NCBI GenBank assembly: GCA_027021185.1
Contig: JALUUU010000002.1
Location: 1 to 20,523 of the forward strand
Source: an archaeon
Lineage (GTDB): Archaea > Hydrothermarchaeota > Hydrothermarchaeia > Hydrothermarchaeales > JALUUU01
Reading direction: 5' to 3'
Length of the DNA stretch: 20,523 nt
The position numbers were made by a program, and so were the translations under genes. This document shows positions 6,448 to 13,632 of the stretch, piece by piece (position 1 is the stretch's first letter; each line of letters begins with the position of its first letter). Below the pieces are notes generated by a model. The model made no database searches, was not told the origin of the DNA, and saw only the letters and a list, made by a program, of their open reading frames with translations.

Positions 6448-8223
6448 ATGGCTGAGGGAAAAATAATCAAAATCGCCGGACCCGTTATCGTCGCTGAAGG
6501 GATGCGGGGATCCCAGATGTACGAGGTCGTTAAGGTAGGAGAAGAGGGCCTGATTGGGGAGATTATTGAACTGGAGGGGGACAAGGCCACCATCCAGGTA
6601 TACGAGGAAACCGCTGGAATGAAACCCGGGGAAGCCGTCATAGGCACAGGGCAGCCCCTGTCTGTAGAGCTCGGCCCGGGGATATTGAAGATGATCTACG
6701 ATGGGATCCAGCGTCCCCTAGAAGTTGTTAAAGAGAAAACAGGCACCTTCATCACGAGAGGGGTCTCTGTACCGCCCCTGGACAGGGAGAAAAAATGGGA
6801 GTTCAATCCCACGGCCAGGCCGGGGATATCCGTTACTCCCGGGGATTTCCTGGGGGAGGTGCAGGAGACCGAGGTTATAGTACACAGAATAATGGTTCCC
6901 CCCGGTGTGAAGGGGGAGCTCGTCGAGGTGGCCAGCAAGGGCAGCTACACCGTCGAGGACACCATTGCCGTGGTCAAGACCAAGGACGGCGAGAAAAAAC
7001 TCTCTATGCTTCAGCGCTGGCCTGTGCGTAATGGGCGGCCATACAAGGAGAAGCTTGATCCATCTGTCCCCCTGGTAACGGGACAGCGCATAGTCGACAC
7101 GTTCTTCCCTGTCGCAAAAGGCGGCACAGCCGCTATCCCAGGACCTTTCGGTGCAGGCAAAACTATCCTGGGGCATCAGCTGGCTAAGTGGTGCGACGCT
7201 CAGGTGTTCATATACATCGGCTGCGGAGAGCGGGGAAACGAGATGACAGAGGTTCTGGAGGAATTCCCGGAGCTGGAGGATCCCACGACTGGGAAGCCGC
7301 TGATGGAGCGCACGGTGCTCATCGCCAACACCTCTAACATGCCCGTTGCCGCCCGAGATGCCAGCGTTTACACAGGCATAACCCTGGGGGAATACTACAG
7401 GGACATGGGGTATAGCGTGGCGCTGATGGCTGACTCCACCTCACGGTGGGCTGAGGCTATGAGGGAAATCTCCGGGAGGCTCGAGGAAATGCCCGGTGAA
7501 GAGGGCTATCCAGCCTATCTCGCCTCCCGCCTGGCAGACTTCTATGAGCGCGCCGGAAGAGTTGTCACCCTAGGCACAGAGAGTAGGGAGGGATCCCTCA
7601 CAGTTGTAGGCGCCGTATCTCCTCCCGGCGGTGATTTCTCCGAGCCGGTAACCCAGAACACTCTACGTATAACAAAAGTTTTCTGGGCCCTTGACGCCTC
7701 TCTAGCAGATAGGCGCCACTTCCCGGCTATTAACTGGCTGAGAAGCTACTCCCTGTATCTCGACAGCATCGAGGGCTGGTGGAAGAGCAAAGTAGGGGAG
7801 GATTGGAAGGAACTCAGAGCCAAGGCCATGGCGCTACTCCAGAAAGAGGCCGAGCTCCAGGAGATCGTGCAGCTCGTGGGTCCTGACGCCCTGCCGGAGA
7901 AAGAGAGAGTTGTCCTTGAGGGCGCCAGGGTGATCAGGGAGGACTTCCTGCAGCAGAACGCCTTCCACGAGGTGGACACCTACTGCAGCGCCTCGAAGCA
8001 GTACACCATGCTGCAGGTCATGCTCCGATTCTACGAAAAGGCCTTGGAGGCCGTCAACATGGGGATCCCTGCCAAGGAGATCGCGGAGCTCGAGGTCAAA
8101 GACACTATAGCCAAGCTGAAATACGTGCCAGAGGAAGAGATCGAGGGCAAGATTAAGGAGATAAAGAAAGCCTTGGAAAAGGAAATTACCGCCTTATCCC
8201 AGAAGATAGAAGGAGGAATCTAA
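6448..8223 (+). CDS. atpA: A-type ATP synthase catalytic subunit A
   Basis: The catalytic nucleotide-binding subunit, 591 residues from the ATG at 6448. That ATG follows GGTGATT at good spacing; a GTG at 6439 would add three residues but overlies that site. The N-terminal beta-barrel (GKIIKIAGPVI) is followed by the long non-homologous insert of A subunits. The Walker A loop GPFGAGKT is at residues 232-239, GCGERGNEMTEV provides the catalytic Glu region, and ALMADSTSRWAEA is the Walker B area. Then comes SPPGGDFSEPV and the helical C-terminus. The length matches the family. The P-loop, a frequent intein site in archaeal AtpA, is uninterrupted. Subunit B starts right after the stop, with its ribosome site in the final codons. 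Confidence 0.97.
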   Translation: MAEGKIIKIAGPVIVAEGMRGSQMYEVVKVGEEGLIGEIIELEGDKATIQVYEETAGMKPGEAVIGTGQPLSVELGPGILKMIYDGIQRPLEVVKEKTGTFITRGVSVPPLDREKKWEFNPTARPGISVTPGDFLGEVQETEVIVHRIMVPPGVKGELVEVASKGSYTVEDTIAVVKTKDGEKKLSMLQRWPVRNGRPYKEKLDPSVPLVTGQRIVDTFFPVAKGGTAAIPGPFGAGKTILGHQLAKWCDAQVFIYIGCGERGNEMTEVLEEFPELEDPTTGKPLMERTVLIANTSNMPVAARDASVYTGITLGEYYRDMGYSVALMADSTSRWAEAMREISGRLEEMPGEEGYPAYLASRLADFYERAGRVVTLGTESREGSLTVVGAVSPPGGDFSEPVTQNTLRITKVFWALDASLADRRHFPAINWLRSYSLYLDSIEGWWKSKVGEDWKELRAKAMALLQKEAELQEIVQLVGPDALPEKERVVLEGARVIREDFLQQNAFHEVDTYCSASKQYTMLQVMLRFYEKALEAVNMGIPAKEIAELEVKDTIAKLKYVPEEEIEGKIKEIKKALEKEITALSQKIEGGI

Positions 8224-9630
8224 ATGCCTCAGATGAAGATACGGGAGTACACCTCTGTGACAGAGGTTGCAGGGCCACTTATGGTTGTGGAGGGAGTTAA
8301 AGGAGTAGGCTACGGTGAAGTCGTGGAGATAGAAACACCCAGCGGTGAGAACAGGAGAGGCCAGGTCCTAGAGGTTGCCACGGATAGAGCCGTCGTGCAG
8401 GTATTCGAGGGCACAAGGGGAATAGACACCTCCCGAACGAAGGCACGGTTTACCGGGGAGACTGTTAAGCTCCCTGTATCCATAGAGATGCTGGGCAGGA
8501 TCTTCGACGGAACCGGGAACCCAATTGATAAAGGTCCTAAGATCATTGCGGAGGATGAGTACGACATCCACGGGAACCCTATGAACCCCACCTCTAGGGA
8601 GTTCCCGAGGGACTTCATCCAGACGGGTATAAGCACCATAGACGGGATGAACACCCTTGTCAGGGGGCAGAAGCTGCCTATCTTCTCCGGCTCGGGCCTG
8701 CCCCACAACGAGCTCGCGGCGCAGATAGCCAGGCAGGCCAAGGTCCTGGGGAAGGAGGAGGAGTTCGCCGTGGTCTTCGCCGCTATGGGCATAACCTATG
8801 AGGAGGCCAGCTATTTCATGCGGGACTTCGAGCGGACCGGGGCTCTGGAGAGGGTCACTGCCTTCCTTAACCTGGCGGATGATCCCGCTATTGAGAGGAT
8901 AATAACGCCTCGTATGGCCCTTACCACGGCGGAGTACTTCGCCTTCGAGCACGACATGCATGTCTTGGTTATCACAACCGATCTTACCAATTACTGCGAG
9001 GCTTTGAGGGAGATCGCCGCTGCCAGGGGCGAGGTCCCTGGGAGGAGGGGTTATCCAGGGTACATGTACACCGATCTGGCCACTATATATGAGAGAGCAG
9101 GAAGGGCAAGGGGTGCCAAAGGCACCATAACCCAGATGCCTATCCTCACAATGCCTGACGACGATATAACCCATCCCATCCCTGATCTAACCGGATACAT
9201 AACCGAGGGACAGTTCGTTCTATCTAGGGAGCTCCACAGGAAGGGCATTTATCCCCCTGTGGATGTGCTGCCCTCCCTATCAAGGCTCATGAAGGGCGGT
9301 ATCGGCCCGGGAAGAACAAGGGAAGACCATGCCAACGTGAGCGACCAGCTCTACTCGGCCTACGCCGAGGGCAGAGACCTCAGAGACCTGGTCGCCGTTG
9401 TGGGAGAGGAAGCCCTCACCACAAAAGACAGGAAGTTCCTTGAGTTTGCGGACCGCTTCGAGCGAGAGTTCGTTACCCAGGGCAGAGACGAGGACAGGAG
9501 TATAGAGACCACCCTCAGCATCGGCTGGGACCTCTTGAGCATATTGCCGGAGCGTGAACTCAAGCGCGTTAAAGAGGACTACATAAAGAAATACCACCCC
9601 AAGTACAAGAAGGAGGCGGGTGATGGCTGA
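8224..9630 (+). CDS. atpB: A-type ATP synthase regulatory subunit B
   Basis: The non-catalytic nucleotide-binding subunit, alternating with A in the hexameric head. The 468-residue protein has the N-terminal barrel (EYTSVTEVAGPLMVVEGVKGVGYGE region) and a degenerate P-loop region, FSGSGLPHNELAAQIARQ. It also carries AVVFAAMGITYEEASYF, VITTDLTNYCEALREI, and the SLSRLMKGGIGPGRTREDH signature of B subunits. Lack of a true Walker A loop is normal here. The ATG at 8224 follows GGAGG by seven bases; ATG 8233 is a weaker alternative. Its last eight bases overlap the subunit D start, indicating translational coupling. Confidence 0.97.
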   Translation: MPQMKIREYTSVTEVAGPLMVVEGVKGVGYGEVVEIETPSGENRRGQVLEVATDRAVVQVFEGTRGIDTSRTKARFTGETVKLPVSIEMLGRIFDGTGNPIDKGPKIIAEDEYDIHGNPMNPTSREFPRDFIQTGISTIDGMNTLVRGQKLPIFSGSGLPHNELAAQIARQAKVLGKEEEFAVVFAAMGITYEEASYFMRDFERTGALERVTAFLNLADDPAIERIITPRMALTTAEYFAFEHDMHVLVITTDLTNYCEALREIAAARGEVPGRRGYPGYMYTDLATIYERAGRARGAKGTITQMPILTMPDDDITHPIPDLTGYITEGQFVLSRELHRKGIYPPVDVLPSLSRLMKGGIGPGRTREDHANVSDQLYSAYAEGRDLRDLVAVVGEEALTTKDRKFLEFADRFEREFVTQGRDEDRSIETTLSIGWDLLSILPERELKRVKEDYIKKYHPKYKKEAGDG

Positions 9631-10261
9631 GCTGATAGAGGGCGTTAACCCCACCCGGATGGAGCTCCTGAAGCTCAAGGGAAAGGTGAAGCTGGCCAAG
9701 AAGGGGCACAGGTTGCTGAAGGAAAAGAGAGACGCCCTTATCATGGAGTTCTTCAACATCCTGGAAGAAGCCCGCGGTGTAAGGCGCAGAACCGAGTCGA
9801 AATTAGAGGAGGCCTACAAGGCCCTGATCCTCTCCCAGGCCATCCTCGGAGGGATCAAGGTCAGAGAAGCCTCCATGGCCGTTAAACCTCTGGATGGGGT
9901 CGAGGTTCGGTCCAGGAATATCATGGGAGTCAAGGTGCCCGTCCTTGAGATCGGGGAGACCAGGAGAACCCTAATCGAGAGGGGATACGGAATTATAGAT
10001 ACCTCCGCACAGCTGGACGAGGCCACTACAAAATTCGAGGAGGCCCTGAGGGCGGTTGTGGAGCTAGCCGAGATAGAGAAGTCTATACGGTTGCTGGCGG
10101 AGGAGATCGAGAGCACCAAGCGTAGAGTCAACGCCCTGGAAAACATCGTCATACCCAGATTATCCGCCACCGTTAAATACATTAAAATGCGCCTTGACGA
10201 GATGGAGAGGGAGAACTTTTTCAAGTTGAAGCGAATTAAAACTACAATGGAATCTGCATGA
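9623..10261 (+). CDS. atpD: A-type ATP synthase subunit D (central rotor shaft)
   Basis: Subunit D is the coiled-coil rotor axle turning inside the AB hexamer. From ATG 9623 the protein has 212 residues. It starts MAELIEGVNPTRMELLKLK, followed by a long helix; the middle contains VPVLEIGETRRTLIERGYGIIDTSAQLDEA. The second long helix carries the conserved RRVNALENIVIPRL segment and ends MERENFFKLKRIK, all standard for D/V-type subunits. GGAGG in the end of atpB, six bases upstream, sets the start; GTG 9620 is less likely. The stop overlaps the DUF61 start (ATGA). Confidence 0.96.
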   Translation: MAELIEGVNPTRMELLKLKGKVKLAKKGHRLLKEKRDALIMEFFNILEEARGVRRRTESKLEEAYKALILSQAILGGIKVREASMAVKPLDGVEVRSRNIMGVKVPVLEIGETRRTLIERGYGIIDTSAQLDEATTKFEEALRAVVELAEIEKSIRLLAEEIESTKRRVNALENIVIPRLSATVKYIKMRLDEMERENFFKLKRIKTTMESA

Positions 10262-10674
10262 GAATAAATTACTCCCGGAAGATTTTCGCTAAGCAACTCC
10301 AGCTTTTGAACAGGCATCTGCCAAAGTCAAGGCGAAGCCTCGCTGTGCTGCTTAATGAATCAGTTCCCTGCGTAGACCTTAAGGATGGCAGTGAGCACTG
10401 CTTTAAAAAAGCTGAGCTGAAAAAGCTCTCAGAGCTCCTTCCCAAAGAGAAATGGGGGCGGCTTCCCTTACCGATACTCATAGAGCTCGGCTCATCCCTC
10501 TACGGCAGAGGCACGGCCAGGATATCCGGGAGGCTGGAGTGCCAAGTGGCTGCTAAAATCCTTGAAAAGGATTTTGAGGGAGAGGAGCTCTTCATATATC
10601 GCCCGGAGCTGAGGAAGCTCAGGAAGGAGCTACCGACGACGACTCAATACATGTTTACTATTTCGCTGACATGA
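10258..10674 (+). CDS. DUF61 / UPF0216 family protein
   Basis: A 138-residue soluble protein of the archaeal DUF61 (UPF0216) family, which has no established function. The recognisable block is LPILIELGSSLYGRGTARISGR (near residues 75-96), followed by EELFIYRPELRKLRKELPTTTQYMF near the C-terminus. The N-terminal part is basic (KQLQLLNRHLPKSRR) and may contact nucleic acid or an acidic partner, but that is speculation. It overlaps atpD by four bases upstream and the next gene by four bases downstream, so it is co-transcribed with the ATPase operon. No membrane segment or metal motif was seen. Confidence 0.85.
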   Translation: MRINYSRKIFAKQLQLLNRHLPKSRRSLAVLLNESVPCVDLKDGSEHCFKKAELKKLSELLPKEKWGRLPLPILIELGSSLYGRGTARISGRLECQVAAKILEKDFEGEELFIYRPELRKLRKELPTTTQYMFTISLT

Positions 10675-10952
10675 AATTCATAGCTTCTCTAGTGGATATT
10701 AAAAAGGTGGATAGGGTGCCCGGCGAGCTACAGCCTTATGTTGAGTTCAAGGCCACCTACGAGGGCAGGCAGTTGAAGGGTGATGAGGAGGTTGCCCTCT
10801 TCAATGTTGCTTCAACCACGAGTTACCTCGCAGTTTTTCTAGACCCCGGGAAGACGATAGAGGACATAGAAAAAGAGGTCAAGGATCAGGCCTTCGCAGA
10901 CCTGCATCCTGAGAGCAAGGAATCTCTTAGAAAGTACATCTCGAAGCGCTAG
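10671..10952 (+). CDS. Small conserved archaeal protein, probably DUF749
   Basis: A 93-residue soluble protein. The pattern FIASLVDIKKVD...PYVEFKATYEGRQLKGDEEVALFNV...TTSYLAVFLD resembles my recollection of the archaeal DUF749 family, of unknown function; the assignment is from memory and moderate. A mixed alpha/beta fold is likely, with a charged C-terminal helix (ESLRKYISKR). The ATG overlaps the DUF61 stop by four bases, making this the last gene of the trkA-ATPase cluster. Its stop codon shares four bases with the stop of the convergent mtd gene, leaving no intergenic space for a terminator. Confidence 0.75.
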   Translation: MKFIASLVDIKKVDRVPGELQPYVEFKATYEGRQLKGDEEVALFNVASTTSYLAVFLDPGKTIEDIEKEVKDQAFADLHPESKESLRKYISKR

Positions 10953-10955
10953 CGC
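10946..10955. repeat. 10-base palindrome containing both convergent stop codons
   Basis: GCGCTAGCGC is a perfect palindrome. The plus-strand TAG (10950-10952) and the minus-strand TAG (10949-10951) both lie in it. Confidence 0.8.
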
Positions 10956-11767
10956 GGCTTCTCTAGGAGGCGTCTTTTCCTGAGGATTCTCCCATCCCTG
11001 TAGTGGGGGGTTCTGAGAACGTTGTCCTTTTTTATCTCTATCTCCCTGGCCTCGTCCGCTAGAGCTGCTGCCCTGCGGATAAGCTCGTGGGCCTCTGCCA
11101 CCATAGGGACGTACTTCTCCGGGTCTTTTTCCATGAAGCACCCTTTTACATTGAGCTTCCCGGCTTCGACGGCCATGGTATAGGCCTCCTTTGCTTTATC
11201 CATTGCCTCAGGGCTCTGTATCCCGGAGTATTTGAGGGCTGTTTCAGCGTCCACGACGATCCTGGGGAGATATTCCTCTCCCTTCTTCACGGCGTCAATG
11301 GCTTTATCCAGCTCTGTCTGTAGAAGACGGAAGACCCCGGTGACTGCCAGGATTTTGAGCATGTGGGCATTGAAGAGAGCCATCTCCGTCGGATCCAGAA
11401 ACTCTCTTCTGGCCCCTATCATTACATCCCCTAGGATGAAGACGTAACCCAGTCCCTTCTCCTCTATGAGCTTTGCAGCTTTAACCCCTGGGCCGTCCCC
11501 TACAACAATAGCTCTCTTTCCGTCTAACTCATTAATAACCTTCTTAGGTCCCGGAGCCCCCGGATTCGGGGAGACATAAAGAATGATTTCTGGTTCAAAT
11601 CGGGCAACCTCGTCCACAACTCCCGAGACCTCCTGGGGAGTCATTTTCGCCCCAGTTCCTACAGTCCGCACAGATATGTCCTCTCTGTCAGCTCTCTCGT
11701 CCAGAAGAAGATCCAGCACGAGAGAGGTGGCAATGTTCCCTGTTTTGATTACACCAATTTTTACCAT
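10949..11767 (-). CDS. mtd: F420-dependent methylene-tetrahydromethanopterin dehydrogenase
   Basis: Mtd interconverts methenyl- and methylene-tetrahydromethanopterin using coenzyme F420, a cytosolic step in methanogenesis from CO2 or its reverse. The 272-residue protein opens MVKIGVIKTGNIATSLVLDLLLDERADRED and carries VRTVGTGAKMTPQEV and YVSPNPGAPGPKK. GDGPGVKAAKLIEEKGLGYVFI and a C-terminal LRTPHYRDGRI follow, all typical of Mtd. The ATG at 11767 is preceded by GGGTG. The gene stands alone, with no other C1 genes in view. It shares its divergent upstream region, including one strong TATA box, with a 51-residue ORF. Its 3' end overlaps the preceding operon by four bases. It is the best single marker of a methanogen, ANME or Archaeoglobus-type metabolism here. 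Confidence 0.97.
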   Translation of the reverse strand: MVKIGVIKTGNIATSLVLDLLLDERADREDISVRTVGTGAKMTPQEVSGVVDEVARFEPEIILYVSPNPGAPGPKKVINELDGKRAIVVGDGPGVKAAKLIEEKGLGYVFILGDVMIGARREFLDPTEMALFNAHMLKILAVTGVFRLLQTELDKAIDAVKKGEEYLPRIVVDAETALKYSGIQSPEAMDKAKEAYTMAVEAGKLNVKGCFMEKDPEKYVPMVAEAHELIRRAAALADEAREIEIKKDNVLRTPHYRDGRILRKRRLLEKPR

Positions 11768-11817
11768 GTCAGCACCCTAGACTTTTTCAGTATTAAATGT
11801 TTTGAGACTCGAAAAAT

Positions 11818-11835
11818 AAACTATATATATAAACC
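11818..11835. promoter_or_regulatory. Shared TATA region between mtd and the 51-residue ORF
   Basis: The bases AAACTATATATATAAACC form a strong, nearly symmetric TATA element. On the plus strand its centre is 27 bases before ATG 11854, predicting a leaderless transcript. On the minus strand it would start mtd about 35 bases before its ATG, leaving room for the GGGTG ribosome site. Confidence 0.6.
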
Positions 11836-11853
11836 TTGTCGGGTTGTCTTTTC

Positions 11854-12009
11854 ATGAAACTGAGGATGAAGGCCATTGACTTGGTGACCATCCTATCCGA
11901 GGTATCCAGGGCGAAGAAGAGAGAGATTTACGCTAGATACGGCATTAATCAGTCGGCGAAGAAAGCCATCAAACGCGCTTGTGAACAGGGGAGATGGGAA
12001 CTGGTCTAA
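11854..12009 (+). CDS. Small basic protein of unknown function, 51 residues
   Basis: A short open frame not recognised as any family. It reads MKLRMKAIDLVTILSEVSR... and ends EQGRWELV; about a quarter of the residues are Lys or Arg. Helices are likely over about 5-18, 20-30 and 33-46, compatible with a small helical, possibly nucleic-acid-binding protein, but no definite helix-turn-helix is claimed. Support for it being real comes from its signals: a strong TATA box 27 bases upstream, giving a leaderless start; a T-rich terminator just after the TAA; and the absence of any other gene in the interval. A stable non-coding RNA from the same promoter is an alternative. Confidence 0.55.
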   Translation: MKLRMKAIDLVTILSEVSRAKKREIYARYGINQSAKKAIKRACEQGRWELV

Positions 12010-12014
12010 TCCCC

Positions 12015-12030
12015 CTCTTCTTTTTTATTT
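12015..12030 (+). terminator. T-rich terminator after the 51-residue ORF
   Basis: The pyrimidine tract CTCTTCTTTTTTATTT begins six bases after the TAA. It is a standard hairpin-free archaeal termination signal and also marks the 3' boundary of the convergent radical SAM gene. Confidence 0.5.
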
Positions 12031-13300
12031 ATGAACCGAAATTGTACACCTCTCTGAGGGCATCTCTGTTTATGACGTGCTCGACGTCTTCTCTATAGAT
12101 GACTTTAAAGGCGTGCTCGGCCACTTTTTTGTAAAACTCGCAGTAGTAGCTTTTAGAAAACATGGTCCCCTCGGTGGAATAAATCTCCGCTGGACATGGA
12201 GCCCCGCACATGTTCCGGTAGAGGCAGGTCTGGCACTCAGCTATCTCCTCCACTGATCTCCGCGTCACGTTTCTGAAACATCTGGAGGAAATAATCTCCT
12301 CTATAGTGTCGTGGAATATGTTGCCTCCACTGAATTCCTCCATCCCTATAAACTCGCCGCATGGGTAGGCATTGCCGTCGGCAGTTATTGAGAAAAACCT
12401 TCTCCCGCCGCCGCAGGGCGAGATATCGCACATCATGACCCTCGCGGAAGGCGCGATTATCCCCAGGAGGATGTTAGCGAAATCAGCCACGACCATCCTC
12501 TCCCCTTTCTTTGTCAGCTGAATCGCCTCCTCTACGGCATCTATAAATTTCTCAGCCAACCTCAACGGATGAGGCCGCAGATCCAGGGCCTCCTTCTGGG
12601 TTCCTCGCACGGGGTTCATGAGGCAAAGGGACACCCCCCTCTCCCGGAGAAACCTCACCATCAGGGATAAGTGGTCGAGGTTGCGTGTGGTGACAGTCGT
12701 CACCACGTTAAGTCCTCTATAGCCCTTGAACCATTCCAGGGCGTTCAATACCTTCTCGTAGTGTCCCTCTCCCCGGAGGGAATCGTTAATCTCCTGAACC
12801 GGTGAGTCTAGGGATATCCCTATGTTGACGTTATGCTCCCTTATAAATTGGGCATCCTCCCGAGAGAGCAATAGACCATTAGTCTGGATACCGAAAAACA
12901 GCTCCTCCTCGTACTCCTCGATTACCCTGAAGAGGTTTTCCTTGTTGAGAAGGGGCTCGCTACCGTGGAAGATGATTGAGCCTTTAATGCTACGGCCGTT
13001 GAAAAAATTGGAGGCCTTCTCTGCCACAGCGCTGAGCTCCTCGAAGCTCATGTTTCTTCCCCGGTTTTTTACTCGAGAAGGAAGGTAGCAGTACGGGCAG
13101 GAGGCATTGCACCTGTCAGTGGCGTTCACGTAGAGCAGTATAATATCTGAGCCAAACCTGAATTTCCGCATCTCAGATCTCAGCTTGGGGCGTAATTTTG
13201 TGTAGAGCTCCTGCAGCCCTGAGCTGTCCCCGGTTCCCCAAAAATTTGTTTCCGGGTCGATTTTGAATTCTACGCCGTTAACCCTCAAAATGTCAAACAT
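12029..13300 (-). CDS. Radical SAM/SPASM peptide-modifying enzyme (RiPP maturase type)
   Basis: A 423-residue enzyme predicted to modify a ribosomal peptide by radical chemistry. The N-terminus (MFDILRVNGVEFKIDPETNFWG) resembles a small docking or leader-recognition region. The radical SAM cluster is CNASCPYC (Cys64, 68, 71), followed by the SAM motif HGSEPL. The C-terminal SPASM domain is complete: Cys296, GNAYPC ending at Cys314, then C-x2-C-x5-C-x3-C at 356, 359, 365, 369, and a final Cys387. That supports two auxiliary 4Fe-4S clusters. The ATG at 13300 follows GGTG; an earlier ATG at 13339 would overlap the upstream peptide gene. That 48-residue gene ends 19 bases before and is the obvious substrate candidate. 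I recall a methanogen peptide/maturase pair named CbpA/CbpB in TIGRFAM-style annotation, which this may match; not verified. Confidence 0.85.
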   Translation of the reverse strand: MFDILRVNGVEFKIDPETNFWGTGDSSGLQELYTKLRPKLRSEMRKFRFGSDIILLYVNATDRCNASCPYCYLPSRVKNRGRNMSFEELSAVAEKASNFFNGRSIKGSIIFHGSEPLLNKENLFRVIEEYEEELFFGIQTNGLLLSREDAQFIREHNVNIGISLDSPVQEINDSLRGEGHYEKVLNALEWFKGYRGLNVVTTVTTRNLDHLSLMVRFLRERGVSLCLMNPVRGTQKEALDLRPHPLRLAEKFIDAVEEAIQLTKKGERMVVADFANILLGIIAPSARVMMCDISPCGGGRRFFSITADGNAYPCGEFIGMEEFSGGNIFHDTIEEIISSRCFRNVTRRSVEEIAECQTCLYRNMCGAPCPAEIYSTEGTMFSKSYYCEFYKKVAEHAFKVIYREDVEHVINRDALREVYNFGS

Positions 13301-13319
13301 CGTTGACACCGAAAAAAAT

Positions 13320-13466
13320 TTAGAAGGGGGATTCGTCACTCTGCATTACGTAGTGAGTGAGTCCTGCTCCCCTGTATTTGCATTCCAATCTATAGCTCAT
13401 TTCCTTCTCTTGACCTGATTCTTTTACGCTCATGGGTTCACCGCAACTGCATAGAAAGCGATACAT
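13320..13466 (-). CDS. 48-residue Cys-containing peptide, candidate substrate of the radical SAM enzyme
   Basis: A tiny gene directly upstream of the radical SAM/SPASM enzyme and transcribed with it. The peptide opens MYRFLCSCGEPMSVKESG and has three cysteines (6, 8, 29) and a histidine at 38. The spacing CxC...C...H could bind a metal in the unmodified form. The last 19 residues, KYRGAGLTHYVMQSDESPF, have no charged helix and could serve as a modified core, but which residues are altered cannot be read from sequence. The ATG at 13466 is chosen over one at 13505, which lies within the operator palindrome. Alternative view: a small zinc-ribbon protein unrelated to the maturase. The adjacency and 19-base gap favour a functional pair. 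Confidence 0.65.
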   Translation of the reverse strand: MYRFLCSCGEPMSVKESGQEKEMSYRLECKYRGAGLTHYVMQSDESPF

Positions 13467-13479
13467 ATTTAAATTTATC

Positions 13480-13515
13480 TCAATAAATATTGATAAATCG
13501 GTCAATATTTATTGA
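13480..13515. promoter_or_regulatory. Paired palindromic operator candidate before the peptide/radical SAM pair
   Basis: Two 14-base arms, TCAATAAATATTGA (13480-13493) and TCAATATTTATTGA (13502-13515), are exact reverse complements separated by eight bases. Each arm is also a palindrome (TCAATA-two bases-TATTGA). Their centres are 22 bases apart, two DNA turns, so two dimers could bind the same face. The site sits where the minus-strand TATA box of the peptide gene is expected. Confidence 0.7.
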
Positions 13516-13582
13516 TTTAGGTGAGAACAAGCCTTTTTTACATATATTAATTTTATTTATTTTCCGATTTAATTATTCTTTG

Positions 13583-13609
13583 GAATCAGAAATCTATATA
13601 TCTTGATTC
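13583..13609 (+). promoter_or_regulatory. TATA box of the regulator gene flanked by an inverted repeat
   Basis: TCTATATAT lies about 35 bases before the ATG at 13633. GAATCA (13583-13588) and TGATTC (13604-13609) flank it as an inverted repeat, a layout suited to autorepression by blocking TBP. Short arms mean chance is possible. Confidence 0.4.
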
Positions 13610-13632
13610 ATTTTAAATAAACTTGAGCCGCG

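Larger units (their letters stand above)
13467..13632. other. AT-rich divergent control region
   Basis: A non-coding 166-base gap separates the peptide/radical SAM pair (minus) from the winged-helix regulator (plus). It contains the paired palindromes at 13480-13515, a TATA box at 13594-13602, and a 6-base inverted repeat flanking that TATA box. No small open frame stands out. Confidence 0.7.

Noticed and set aside
6448..8223. Intein in the AtpA P-loop
   Set aside because: GPFGAGKT is continuous and the length is normal, so none is present.
13301..13339. Upstream ATG for the radical SAM enzyme at 13339
   Set aside because: It lies inside the peptide gene with no ribosome site; the ATG at 13300 has GGTG at good spacing.
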